Under the pieces are notes generated by a model that was given only the letters and a program-made list of their open reading frames with translations, searched no databases and was not told where the DNA came from. From assembly GCA_023053685.1 (NCBI GenBank), contig JALIGW010000140.1, positions 62,001 to 126,000 of the forward strand: DNA of 64,000 bases. The letters run 5' to 3'. This DNA comes from Diadophis punctatus similis. Its lineage: Eukaryota > Chordata > Lepidosauria > Squamata > Dipsadidae. Positions 45,931 to 58,764 of this stretch are shown in pieces. Position numbers and translations under genes: made by a program. Numbering within the stretch: the stretch's first letter is position 1; every line of letters starts with the position of its first letter.

Positions 45931-48900
45931 TTATTGATTCTGACCTTTCCCTGAAGAGCTAGCGCAAGGTCTAACACAGCATTCGCCTTATTTCTCAATT
46001 CAGCCCAAAAACATCACTTTTGACAAACACCTCAGAAATGAAAAAGAAACACATATTCCTGTTCCCCACAGGCTGGAAAGCCGAATTCTCGCTCAATTTT
46101 TGATTCCGACCTTTCCCTGAAGAGCTAGCCCAAGGTCTAACACAGCATTCGCCTCAGTTCTCAATTCAGCCAAAAAACATGACTTTTGACAAACACCTCA
46201 GAAATGAAAATGAAACACATATTCGTGTTCCGCACAGGCTGGAAAGCCGAATTCTCGCTTGATTTTTGATTCCGACCTTTCCCTGAAGAGCTAGCCCAAG
46301 GTCTAACACAGCATTCGCCTTATTTCTCAATTCAGCCCAAAAACATCACTTTTGACAAACACCTCAGAAATGAAAAAGAAACACATATTCCTGTTCCCCA
46401 CAGGCTGGAAAGCCGAATTCTCGCTTGATTTTTGATTCCGACCTTTCCCTGAAGACCTAGCCCAAGGTCTAACACAGCATTCGCCTTATTTCTCAATTCA
46501 GCCCAAAAACATCACTTTTGGCAAACACCTCAGAAATGAAAAAGAAACACATATTCCTGTTCCCCACGGGCTGGAAAGCCGAATTCTCGCTCAATTTTTG
46601 ATTCCGAGCCTACCCTGAAAAGCTAGCCCAAAGTCTAACACAGCATTCGCCTTAGGATTCAATTCAGCCCAAAAACATCACTTTTGACAAACACCTCAGA
46701 AATGAAAATGAAACACATATTCCTGTTCCCCACAGGATGGAAAGCTGAATTCTCGCTTGATTTTTGATTCCGAGCCTACCCTGAAAAGCTAGCCCAAAGT
46801 CTAACACAGCATTCGCCTTAGGATTCAATTCAGCCCAAAAACATCACTTTTGACAAACACCTCAGAAATGAAAATGAAACACATATTCCTGTTCCCCACA
46901 GGCTGGAAAGCTGAATTCTCGCTTGATTTTTGATTCCGAGCCTACCCTGAAAAGCTAGCCCAAAGTCTAACACAGCATTCGCCTTAGGATTCAATTCAGC
47001 CCAAAAACATCACTATTGACAAACACCTCAGAAATGAAAAAGAAACACATATTCCTGTTCCCCATGGGCTGGAAAGCCGAATTCTCGCTTGATTATTGAT
47101 TCTGACCTTTCCCTGAAGAGCTAGCGCAAGGTCTAACACAGCATTCGCCTTATTTCTCAATTCAGCCCAAAAACATCACTTTTGACAAACACCTCAGAAA
47201 TGAAAAAGAAACACATATTCCTGTTCCCCACGGGCTGGAAAGCCGAATTCTCGCTCAATTTTTGATTCCGACCTTTCCCTGAAGAGCTAGCCCAAGGTCT
47301 AACACAGCATTCGCCTCAGTTCTCAATTCAGCCAAAAAACATGACTTTTGACAAACACCTCAGAAATGAAAATGAAACACATATTCCTGTTCCCCACAGG
47401 CTGGAAAGCCGAATTCTCGCTTGATTTTTGATTCCGACCTTTCCCTGAAGACCTAGCCCAAGGTCTAACACAGCATTCGCCTTATTTCTCAATTCAGCCC
47501 AAAAACATCACTTTTGGCAAACACCTCAGAAATGAAAAAGAAACACATATTCCTGTTCCCCACGGGCTGGAAAGCCGAATTCTCGCTCAATTTTTGATTC
47601 CGAGCCTACCCTGAAAAGCTAGCCCAAAGTCTAACACAGCATTCGCCTTAGGATTCAATTCAGCCCAAAAACATCACTTTTGACAAACACCTCAGAAATG
47701 AAAAAGAAACACATATTCCTGTTCCCCACGGGCTGGAAAGCCGAATTCTCGCTTGATTTTCGATTCCAAGCCTTCCCTGAAGAGCTAGCCCAAGGTCTAA
47801 CACAGCATTCGCCTTATTTCTCAATTCAGCCCAAAAACATCACTTTTGACAAACACCTCAGAAATGAAAAAGAAACACATATTCCTGTTCCCCACGGGCT
47901 GGAAAGCTGAATTCTTGCTCAATTTTTGATTCCGACCTTTCCCTGAAGAGCTAGCCCAAGGTCTAACACAGCATTCGCCTTATTTCTCAATTCAGCCCAA
48001 AAACATCACTTTTGACAAACACCTCAGAAATGAAAATGAAACACATATTCCTGTTCCCCACAGGCTGGAAAGCTGAATTCTCGCTTGATTTTTGATTCCG
48101 AGCCTACCCTGAAAAGCTAGCCCAAAGTCTAACACAGCATTCGCCTTAGGATTCAATTCAGCCCAAAAACATCACTTTTGACAAACACCTCAGAAATGAA
48201 AAAGAAACACATATTCCTGTTCCCCATGGGCTGGAAAGCCGAATTCTCGCTTGATTATTGATTCTGACCTTTCCCTGAAGAGCTAGCGCAAGGTCTAACA
48301 CAGCATTCGCCTTATTTCTCAATTCAGCCCAAAAACATCACTTTTGACAAACACCTCAGAAATGAAAAAGAAACACATATTCCTGTTCCCCACGGGCTGG
48401 AAAGCCGAATTCTCGCTCAATTTTTGATTCCGACCTTTCCCTGAAGAGCTAGCCCAAGGTCTAACACAGCATTCGCCTCAGTTCTCAATTCAGCCAAAAA
48501 ACATGACTTTTGACAAACACCTCAGAAATGAAAATGAAACACATATTCGTGTTCCGCACAGGCTGGAAAGCCGAATTCTCGCTTGATTTTTGATTCCGAC
48601 CTTTCCCTGAAGAGCTAGCCCAAGGTCTAACACAGCATTCGCCTTATTTCTCAATTCAGCCCAAAAACATCACTTTTGACAAACACCTCAGAAATGAAAA
48701 TGAAACACATATTTCTGTTCCCCACAGGCTGGAAAGCTGAATTCTCGCTTGATTTTTGATTCCGAGCCTACCCTGAAAAGCTAGCCCAAAGTCTAACACA
48801 GCATTCGCCTTAGGATTCAATTCAGCCCAAAAACATCACTTTTGACAAACACCTCAGAAATGAAAAAGAAACACATATTCCTGTTCCCCACGGGCTGGAA

Positions 48901-51457
48901 AGCTGAATTCTCGCTCAATTTTTGATTCCGACCTTTCCCTGAAGAGCTAGCCCAAGGTCTAACACAGCTTTCGCCTTATTTCTCAATTCAGCCCAAAAAC
49001 ATCACTTTTGACAAACACCTCAGAAATGAAAAAGAAACACATATTCCTGTTCCCCACGGGCTGGAAAGCCGAATTCTCGCTCAATTTTTGATTCTGACCT
49101 TTCCCTGAAGAGCTAGCGCAAGGTCTAACACAGCATTCGCCTTATTTCTCAATTCAGCCCAAAAACATCACTTTTGACAAACACCTCAGAAATGAAAAAG
49201 AAACACATATTCCTGTTCCCCACGGGCTGGAAAGCTGAATTCTCGCTCAATTTTTGATTCCGACCTTTCCCTGAAGAGCTAGCCCAAGGTATAACACAGC
49301 ATTCTCAATTCAGCCAAAAAACATGACTTTTGACAAACACCTCAGAAATGAAAATGAAACACATATTCGTGTTCCGCACAGGCTGGAAAGCCAAATTCTC
49401 GCTTGATTTTTGATTCCGACCTTTCCCTGAAGAGCTAGCCCACGGTCTAACACAGCATTCGCCTTATTTCTCAATTCAGCCCAAAAACATCACTTTTGAC
49501 AAACACCTCAGAAATGAAAAAGAAACACATATTCCTGTTCCCCACAGGCTGGAAAGCCGAATTCTCGCTTGATTTTTGATTCCGACCTTTCCCTGAAGAC
49601 CTAGCCCAAGGTCTAACACAGCATTCGCCTTATTTCTCAATTCAGCCCAAAAACATCACTTTTGGCAAACACCTCAGAAATGAAAAAGAAACACATATTC
49701 CTGTTCCCCACAGGCTGGAAAGCTGAATTCTCGCTTGATTTTTGATTCCGAGCCTACCCTGAAAAGCTAGCCCAAAGTCTAACACAGCATTCGCCTTAGG
49801 ATTCAATTCAGCCCAAAAACATCACTTTTGACAAACACCTCAGAAATGAAAAAGAAACACATATTCCTGTTCCCCACGGGCTGGAAAGCCGAATTCTCGC
49901 TTGATTTTCGATTCCAAGCCTTCCCTGAAGAGCTAGCCCAAGGTCTAACACAGCATTCGCCTTATTTCTCAATTCAGCCCAAAAACATCACTTTTGACAA
50001 ACACCTCAGAAATGAAAAAGAAACACATATTCCTGTTCCCCACGGGCTGGAAAGCTGAATTCTCGCTCAATTTTTGATTCCGACCTTTCCCTGAAGAGCT
50101 AGCCCAAGGTCTAACACAGCTTTCGCCTTATTTCTCAATTCAGCCCAAAAACATCACTTTTGACAAACACCTCAGAAATGAAAATGAAACACATATTCCT
50201 GTTCCCCACAGGCTGGAAAGCTGAATTCTCGCTTGATTTTTGATTCCGAGCCTACCCTGAAAAGCTAGCCCAAAGTCTAACACAGCATTCTCCTTAGGAT
50301 TCAATTCAGCCCAAAAACATCACTTTTGACAAACACCTCAGAAATGAAAAAGAAACACATATTCCTGTTCCCCATGGGCTGGAAAGCCGAATTCTCGCTC
50401 AATTTTTGATTCTGACCTTTCCCTGAAGAGCTAGCCCAAGGTCTAACACAGCATTCGCCTTATTTCTCAATTCGGCCCAAAAACATCACTTTTGACAAAC
50501 ACCTCAGAAATGAAAATGAAACACATATTCCTGTTCCCCACGGGCTGGAAAGCCGAATTCTCGCTCAATTTTTGATTCTGACCTTTCCCTGAAGAGCTAG
50601 CGCAAGGTCTAACACAGCATTCGCCTTATTTCTCAATTCAGCCCAAAAACATCACTTTTGACAAACACCTCAGAAATGAAAAAGAAACACATATTCCTGT
50701 TCCCCACGGGCTGGAAAGCCGAATTCTCGCTCAATTTTTGATTCCGACCTTTCCCTGAAGAGCTAGCCCAAGGTCTAACACAGCATTCTCAATTCAGCCA
50801 AAAAACATGACTTTTGACAAACACCTCAGAAATGAAAATGAAACACATATTCGTGTTCCGCACAGGCTGGAAAGCCGAATTCTCGCTTGATTTTTGATTC
50901 CGACCTTTCCCTGAAGAGCTAGCCCACGGTCTAACACAGCATTCGCCTTATTTCTCAATTCAGCCCAAAAACATCACTTTTGACAAACACCTCAGAAATG
51001 AAAAAGAAACACATATTCCTGTTCCCCACAGGCTGGAAAGCCGAATTCTCGCTTGATTTTTGATTCCGACCTTTCCCTGAAGAGCTAGCCCACGGTCTAA
51101 CACAGCATTCGCCTTATTTCTCAATTCAGCCCAAAAACATCACTTTTGACAAACACCTCAGAAATGAAAATGAAACACATATTCCTGTTCCCCACAGGCT
51201 GGAAAGCTGAATTCTCGCTTGATTTTTGATTCCGAGCCTACCCTGAAAAGCTAGCCCAAAGTCTAACACAGCATTCGCCTTAGGATTCAATTCAGCCCAA
51301 AAACATCACTTTTGACAAACACCTCAGAAATGAAAAAGAAACACATATTCCTGTTCCCCATGGGCTGGAAAGCCGAATTCTCGCTCAATTTTTGATTCTG
51401 ACCTTTCCCTGAAGAGCTAGCCCAAGGTCTAACACAGCATTCGCCTTATTTCTCAAT
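45366..51457 (+). repeat. Large block, copy B of the 32.0-40.5 kb block
   Basis: It matches copy A but lacks one unit near 47,345 and lacks the second 2,304-bp tandem copy. At 47,341 'aaacatgac' is followed directly by 'attcctgttccccacagg' rather than the GTG sequence, so a GTG unit and the next unit have been fused by deletion. The private variant 'gaaagccaaattc' (49,390) removes the CG and the EcoRI site. Confidence 0.86.
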
Positions 51458-53299
51458 TCGGCCCAAAAACATCACTTTTGACAAACACCTCAGAAATGAA
51501 AATGAAACACATATTCCTGTTCCCCACGGGCTGGAAAGCTGAATTCTCGCTTGATTTTTGATTCCGAGCCTACCCTGAAAAGCTAGCCCAAAGTCTAACA
51601 CAGCATTCGCCTTAGGATTCAATTCAGCCCAAAAACATCACTTTTGACAAACACCTCAGAAATGAAAATGAAACACATATTCCTGTTCCCCACAGGATGG
51701 AAAGCTGAATTCTCGCTTGATTTTTGATTCCGAGCCTACCCTGAAAAGCTAGCCCAAAGTCTAACACAGCATTCGCCTTAGGATTCAATTCAGCCCAAAA
51801 ACATCACTTTTGACAAACACCTCAGAAATGAAAATGAAACACATATTCCTGTTCCCCACAGGCTGGAAAGCTGAATTCTCGCTTGATTTTTGATTCCGAG
51901 CCTACCCTGAAAAGCTAGCCCAAAGTCTAACACAGCATTCGCCTTAGGATTCAATTCAGCCCAAAAACATCACTATTGACAAACACCTCAGAAATGAAAA
52001 AGAAACACATATTCCTGTTCCCCATGGGCTGGAAAGCCGAATTCTCGCTTGATTATTGATTCTGACTTTTCCCTGAAGAGCTAGCGCAAGGTCTAACACA
52101 GCATTCGCCTTATTTCTCAATTCAGCCCAAAAACATCACTTTTGACAAACACCTCAGAAATGAAAAAGAAACACATATTCCTGTTCCCCACGGGCTGGAA
52201 AGCCGAATTCTCGCTCAATTTTTGATTCCGACCTTTCCCTGAAGAGCTAGCCCAAGGTCTAACACAGCATTCGCCTCAGTTCTCAATTCAGCCAAAAAAC
52301 ATGACTTTTGACAAACACCTCAGAAATGAAAATGAAACACAAATTCGTGTTCCGCACAGGCTGGAAAGCCGAATTCTCGCTTGATTTTTGATTCCGACCT
52401 TTCCCTGAAGAGCTAGTCCAAGGTCTAACACAGCATTCGCCTTATTTCTCAATTCAGCCCAAAAACATCACTTTTGACAAACACCTCAGAAATGAAAAAG
52501 AAACACATATTCCTGTTCCCCACAGGCTGGAAAGCCGAATTCTCGCTTGATTTTTGATTCCGACCTTTCCCTGAAGACCTAGCCCAAGGTCTAACACAGC
52601 ATTCGCCTTATTTCTCAATTCAGCCCAAAAACATCACTTTTGGCAAACACCTCAGAAATGAAAAAGAAACACATATTCCTGTTCCCCACGGGCTGGAAAG
52701 CCGAATTCTCGCTCAATTTTTGATTCCGAGCCTACCCTGAAAAGCTAGCCCAAAGTCTAACACAGCATTCGCCTTAGGATTGAATTCAGCCCAAAAAAAT
52801 CACTTTTGACAAACACCTCAGAAATGAAAAAGAAACACATATTCCTGTTCCCCACGGGCTGGAAAGCCGAATTCTCGCTTGATTTTCGGTTCCAAGCCTT
52901 CCCTGAAGAGCTAGCCCAAGGTCTAACACAGCATTCGCCTTATTTCTCAATTCAGCCCAAAAACATCACTTTTGACAAACACCTCAGAAATGAAAAAGAA
53001 ACACATATTCCTGTTCCCCACGGGCTGGAAAGCTGAATTCTCGCTCAATTTTTGATTCCGACCTTTCCCTGAAGAGCTAGCCCAAGGTCTAACACAGCAT
53101 TCGCCTTATTTCTCAATTCAGCCCAAAAACATCACTTTTGACAAACACCTCAGAAATGAAAATGAAACACATATTCCTGTTCCCCACAGGCTGGAAAGCT
53201 GAATTCTCGCTTGATTTTTGATTCCGAGCCTACCCTGAAAAGCTAGCCCAAAGTCTAACACAGCATTCGCCTTAGGATTCAATTCAGCCCAAAAACATC
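51458..53299 (+). repeat. Block with 'ctcag' junction and R unit
   Basis: P units, a 'cactattgac' unit (51,973), the 'ctcag' junction (52,273) and a GTG unit with 'cacaaattcgtg' (52,339), the private T-to-A form. The R unit at 52,795 has 'ttcggttcc', and the lead-in carries 'aggattgaattc' (52,779), which creates an additional EcoRI site outside the usual position. Confidence 0.78.
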
Positions 53300-55729
53300 A
53301 CTTTTGACAAACACCTTAGAAATGAAAAAGAAACACATATTCCTGTTCCCCATGGGCTGGAAAGCCGAATTCTCGCTCAATTTTTGATTCCGACCTTTCC
53401 CTGAAGAGCTAGCCCAAGGTCTAACACAGCATTCGCCTTATTTCTCAATTCAGCCCAAAAACATCACTTTTGACAAACACCTCAGAAATGAAAAAGAAAC
53501 ACATATTCCTGTTCCCCACAGGCTGGAAAGCCGAATTCTCGCTTGATTTTTGATTCCGACCTTTCCCTGAAGAGCTAGCCCAAGGTCTAACCCAGCATTC
53601 GCCTTAGGATTCAATTCAGCCCAAAAACATCACTTTTGACAAACACCTCAGAAAGGAAAAAGAAACACATATTCCTGTTCCCCACGGGCTGGAAAGCCGA
53701 ATTCTCGCTTGATTTTCGATTCCGACCTTTCACTGAAGAGCTAGCCCAAGGTCTAACACAGCATTCGCCTTATTTCTCAATTCAGCCCAAAAACATCACT
53801 TTTGGCAAACACCTCAGAAATGAAAAAGAAACACATATTCCTGTTCCCCATGGGCTGGAAAGCTGAATTCTCGCTCAATTTTTGATTCTGACCTTTCCCT
53901 GAAGAGCTAGCCCAAGGTCTAACACAGCATTCGCCTTATTTCTCAATTCAGCCCAAAAACATCACTTTTGACAAACACCTCAGAAATGAAAATGAAACAC
54001 ATATTCCTGTTCCCCACAGGCTGGAAAGCTGAATTCTCGCTTGATTTTTGATTCCGAGCCTACCCTGAAAAGCTAGCCCAAAGTCTAACACAGCATTCGC
54101 CTTAGGATTCAATTCAGCCCAAAAACATCACTTTTGACAAACACCTCAGAAATGAAAAAGAAACACATATTCCTGTTCCCCATGGGCTGGAAAGCTGAAT
54201 TCTCGCTTGATTATTGATTCCGAGCCTACCCTGAAAAGCTAGCCCAAGGTCTAACACAGCATTCGCCTTATTTCTCAATTCAGCCCAAAAACATCACTTT
54301 TGACAAACACCTCAGAAATGAAAAAGAAACACATATTCCTGTTCCCCACGGGCTGGAAAGCTGAATTCTCGCTCAATTTTTGATTCCGACCTTTCCCTGA
54401 AGAGCTAGCCCAAGGTCTAACACAGCATTCGCCTTATTTCTCAATTCAGCCCAAAAACATCACTTTTGACAAACACCTCAGAAATGAAAATGAAACACAT
54501 ATTCCTGTTCCCCACAGGCTGGAAAGCTGAATTCTCGCTTGATTTTTGATTCCGAGCCTACCCTGAAAAGCTAGCCCAAAGTCTAACACAGCATTCGCCT
54601 TAGGATTCAATTCAGCCCAAAAACATCACTTTTGACAAACACCTTAGAAATGAAAAAGAAACACATATTCCTGTTCCCCATGGGCTGGAAAGCCGAATTC
54701 TCGCTCAATTTTTGATTCCGACCTTTCCCTGAAGAGCTAGCCCAAGGTCTAACACAGCATTCGCCTTATTTCTCAATTCAGCCCAAAAACATCACTTTTG
54801 ACAAACACCTCAGAAATGAAAAAGAAACACATATTCCTGTTCCCCACAGGCTGGAAAGCCGAATTCTCGCTTGATTTTCGATTCCGACCTTTCACTGAAG
54901 AGTTAGCCCAAGGTCTAACACAGCATTCGCCTTATTTCTCAATTCAGCCCAAAAACATCACTTTTGGCAAACACCTCAGAAATGAAAAAGAAACACATAT
55001 TCCTGTTCCCCATGGGCTGGAAAGCTGAATTCTCGCTCAATTTTTGATTCTGACCTTTCCCTGAAGAGCTAGCCCAAGGTCTAACACAGCATTCGCCTTA
55101 TTTCTCAATTCAGCCCAAAAACATCACTTTTGACAAACACCTCAGAAATGAAAATGAAACACATATTCCTGTTCCCCACAGGCTGGAAAGCTGAATTCTC
55201 ACTTGATTTTTGATTCCGAGCCTACCCTGAAAAGCTAGCCCAAAGTCTAACACAGCATTCGCCTTAGGATTCAATTCAGCCCAAAAACATCACTTTTGAC
55301 AAACACCTCAGAAATGAAAAAGAAACACATATTCCTGTTCCCCATGGGCTGGAAAGCTGAATTCTCGCTTGATTATTGATTCCGAGCCTACCCTGAAAAG
55401 CTAGCCCAAAGTCTAAAACAGCATTCGCCTTAGGATTCAATTCAGCCCAAAAACATCACTTTTGACAAACACCTCAGAAATGAAAATGAAACACATATTC
55501 CTGTTCCCCACAGGATGGAAAGCTGAATTCTCGCTTGATTTTTGATTCCGAGCCTACCCTGAAAAGCTAGCCCAAAGTCTAACACAGCATTCGACTTAGG
55601 ATTCAATTCAGCCCAAAAACATCACTTTTGACAAACACCTTAGAAATGAAAAAGAAACACATATTCCTGTTCCCCATGGGCTGGAAAGCCGAATTCTCGC
55701 TCAATTTTTGATTCCGACCTTTCCCTGAA

Positions 55730-56227
55730 GAGCTAGCCCAAGGTCTAACACAGCATTCGCCTTATTTCTCAATTCAGGCCAAAAACATCACTTTTGGCAA
55801 ACACCTCAGAAATGAAAAAGAAACACATATTCCTGTTCCCCATGGGCTGGAAAGCTGAATTCTCGCTCAATTTTTGATTCTGACCTTTCCCTGAAGAGCT
55901 AGCCCAAGGTCTAACACAGTATTCGCCTTATTTCTCAATTCAGCCCAAAAACATCACTTTTGACAAACACCTCAGAAATGAAAATGAAACACATATTCCT
56001 GTTCCCCACAGGCTGGAAAGCTGAATTCTCGCTTGATTTTTGATTCCGAGCCTACCCTGAAAAGCTAGCCCAAGGTCTAACCCAGCATTCGCCTTAGGAT
56101 TCAATTCAGCCCAAAAACATCACTTTTGACAAACACCTCAGAAAGGAAAAAGAAACACATATTCCTGTTCCCCACGGGCTGGAAAGCCGAATTCTCGCTT
56201 GATTTTCGATTCCGACCTTTCACTGAA
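55730..56227 (+). repeat. 498-bp three-unit tandem, copy 1
   Basis: The rare changes 'ttcaggccaaaaac' (55,773) and 'cacagtattcgcc' (55,917) recur 498 bp later at 56,271 and 56,415. The unit ends in a chimeric P unit with 'ctaacccagc' near 56,080. Confidence 0.87.
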
Positions 56228-56560
56228 GAGCTAGCCCAAGGTCTAACACAGCATTCGCCTTATTTCTCAATTCAGGCCAAAAACATCACTTTTGGCAAAC
56301 ACCTCAGAAATGAAAAAGAAACACATATTCCTGTTCCCCATGGGCTGGAAAGCTGAATTCTCGCTCAATTTTTGATTCTGACCTTTCCCTGAAGAGCTAG
56401 CCCAAGGTCTAACACAGTATTCGCCTTATTTCTCAATTCAGCCCAAAAACATCACTTTTGACAAACACCTCAGAAATGAAAATGAAACACATATTCCTGT
56501 TCCCCACAGGCTGGAAAGCTGAATTCTCGCTTGATTTTTGATTCCGAGCCTACCCTGAAA
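56228..56560 (+). repeat. 498-bp three-unit tandem, partial copy 2
   Basis: Repeats two units of the preceding copy with both rare markers. It parts near 56,560, where an ordinary 'cccaaagtc' P tail follows. Confidence 0.84.
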
Positions 56561-57114
56561 AGCTAGCCCAAAGTCTAACACAGCATTCGCCTTAGGATTC
56601 AATTCAGCCCAAAAACATCACTTTTGACAAACACCTCAGAAATGAAAAAGAAACACATATTCCTGTTCCCCATGGGCTGGAAAGCTGAATTCTCGCTTGA
56701 TTATTGATTCCGAGCCTACCCTGAAAAGCTAGCCCAAAGTCTAACACAGCATTCGCCTTAGGATTCAAATCAGCCCAAAAACATCACTTTTGACAAACAC
56801 CTCAGAAATGAAAATGAAACACATATTCCTGTTCCCCATAGGATGGAAAGCTGAATTCTCGCTTGATTTTTGATTCCGAGCCTACCCTGAAAAGCTAGCC
56901 CAAAGTCTAACACAGCATTCGCCTTAGGATTCAATTCAGCCCAAAAACATCACTTTTCACAAACACCTCAGAAATGAAAATGAAACACATATTCCTGTTC
57001 CCCACAGGCTGGAAAGCTGAATTCTCGCTTGATTTTTGATTCCGAGCCTACCCTGAAAAGCTAGCCCAAAGTCTAACACAGCATTCGCCTTAGGATTCAA
57101 TTCAGCCCAAAAAC

Positions 57115-58764
57115 ATCACTATTGACAAACACCTCAGAAATGAAAAAGAAACACATATTCCTGTTCCCCATGGGCTGGAAAGCCGAATTCTCGCTTGATT
57201 ATTGATTCTGACCTTTCCCTGAAGAGCTAGCGCAAGGTCTAACACAGCATTCGCCTTATTTCTCAATTCAGCCCAAAAACATCACTTTTGACAAACACCT
57301 CAGAAATGAAAAAGAAACACATATTCCTGTTCCCCACGGGCTGGAAAGCCGAATTCTCGCTCAATTTTTGATTCCGACCTTTCCCTGAAGAGCTAGCCCA
57401 AGGTCTAACACAGCATTCTCAATTCAGCCAAAAAACATGACTTTTGACAAACACCTCAGAAATGAAAATGAAACACATATTCGTGTTCCGCACAGGCTGG
57501 AAAGCCGAATTCTCGCTTGATTTTTGATTCCGACCTTTCCCTGAAGAGCTAGCCCAAGGTCTAACACAGCATTCGCCTTATTTCTCAATTCAGCCCAAAA
57601 ACATCACTTTTGACAAACACCTCAGAAATGAAAAAGAAACACATATTCCTGTTCCCCACAGGCTGGAAAGCCAAATTCTTGCTTGATTTTTGATTCCGAG
57701 CCTACCCTGAAAAGCTAGCCCAAAGTCTAACACAGCATTCGCCTTAGGATTCAATTCAGCCCAAAAACATCACTTTTGACAAACACCTCAGAAATGAAAA
57801 AGAAACACATATTCCTGTTCCCCACGGGCTGGAAAGCCGAATTCTCGCTCAATTTTTGATTCCGACCTTTCCCTGAAGAGCTAGCCCAAGGTCTAACACA
57901 GCATTCGCCTTAGGATTCAATTCAGCCCAAAAACATCACTTTTGACAAACACCTCAGAAATGAAAAAGAAACACATATTCCTGTTCCCCACGGGCTGGAA
58001 AGCCGAATTCTCGCTCAATTTTTGATTCCGACCTTTCCCTGAAGAGCTAGCCCAAGGTCTAACACAGCATTCGCCTTATTTCTCAATTCAGCCCAAAAAC
58101 ATCACTTTTGACAAACACCTCAGAAATGAAAATGAAACACATATTCCTGTTCCCCACAGGCTGGAAAGCTGAATTCTCGCTTGATTTTTGATTCCGAGCC
58201 TACCCTGAAAAGCTAGCCCAAAGTCTAACACAGCATTCGCCTTAGGATTCAATTCAGCCCAAAAACATCACTTTTGACAAACACCTCAGAAATGAAAAAG
58301 AAACACATATTCCTGTTCCCCACGGGCTGGAAAGCCGAATTCTCGCTTGATTTTCGATTCCAAGCCTTCCCTGAAGAGCTAGCCCAAGGTCTAACACAGC
58401 ATTCGCCTTATTTCTCAATTCAGCCCAAAAACATCACTTTTCACAAACACCTCAGAAATGAAAAAGAAACACATATTCCTGTTCCCCACGGGCTGGAAAG
58501 CTGAATTCTCGCTCAATTTTTGATTCCGACCTTTCCCTGAAGAGCTAGCCCAAGGTCTAACACAGCATTCGCCTTATTTCTCAATTCAGCCCAAAAACAT
58601 CACTTTTGACAAACACCTCAGAAATGAAAATGAAACACATATTCCTGTTCCCCACAGGCTGGAAAGCTGAATTCTCGCTTGATTTTTGATTCCGAGCTTA
58701 CCCTGAAAAGCTAGCCCAAAGTCTAACACAGCATTCGCCTTAGGATTCAATTCAGCCCAAAAAC
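57115..58764 (+). repeat. 1,650-bp ten-unit HOR, unrelated in content to 4.1-7.4 kb
   Basis: The 'cactattgac' unit at 57,117 and the short junction at 57,417 are followed 1,650 bp later by 'cacgattgac' (58,767) and a short junction at 59,067. The length matches the first 1,650-bp HOR, but the second half differs: a unit with 'gccaaattcttgc' (57,672), two Q-front units and an R unit with 'cttttcacaaac' (58,440). Confidence 0.75.

Larger units (their letters stand above)
53300..57114 (+). repeat. GTG-free domain with nested 8-, 6- and 3-unit repeats
   Basis: No GTG anchor lies between about 52,341 and 57,481. The rare 'acaccttagaaatg' is at 53,311, 54,639 and 55,635, so periods are 1,328 bp (8 units) and 996 bp (6 units). 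R-variant units with 'cctttcactg' start near 53,625, 54,787 and 56,115. Chimeric tails are near 54,240 ('gagcctacc' with 'caaggtc' and 'ccttattt') and 56,070. All units are full length. Confidence 0.82.
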
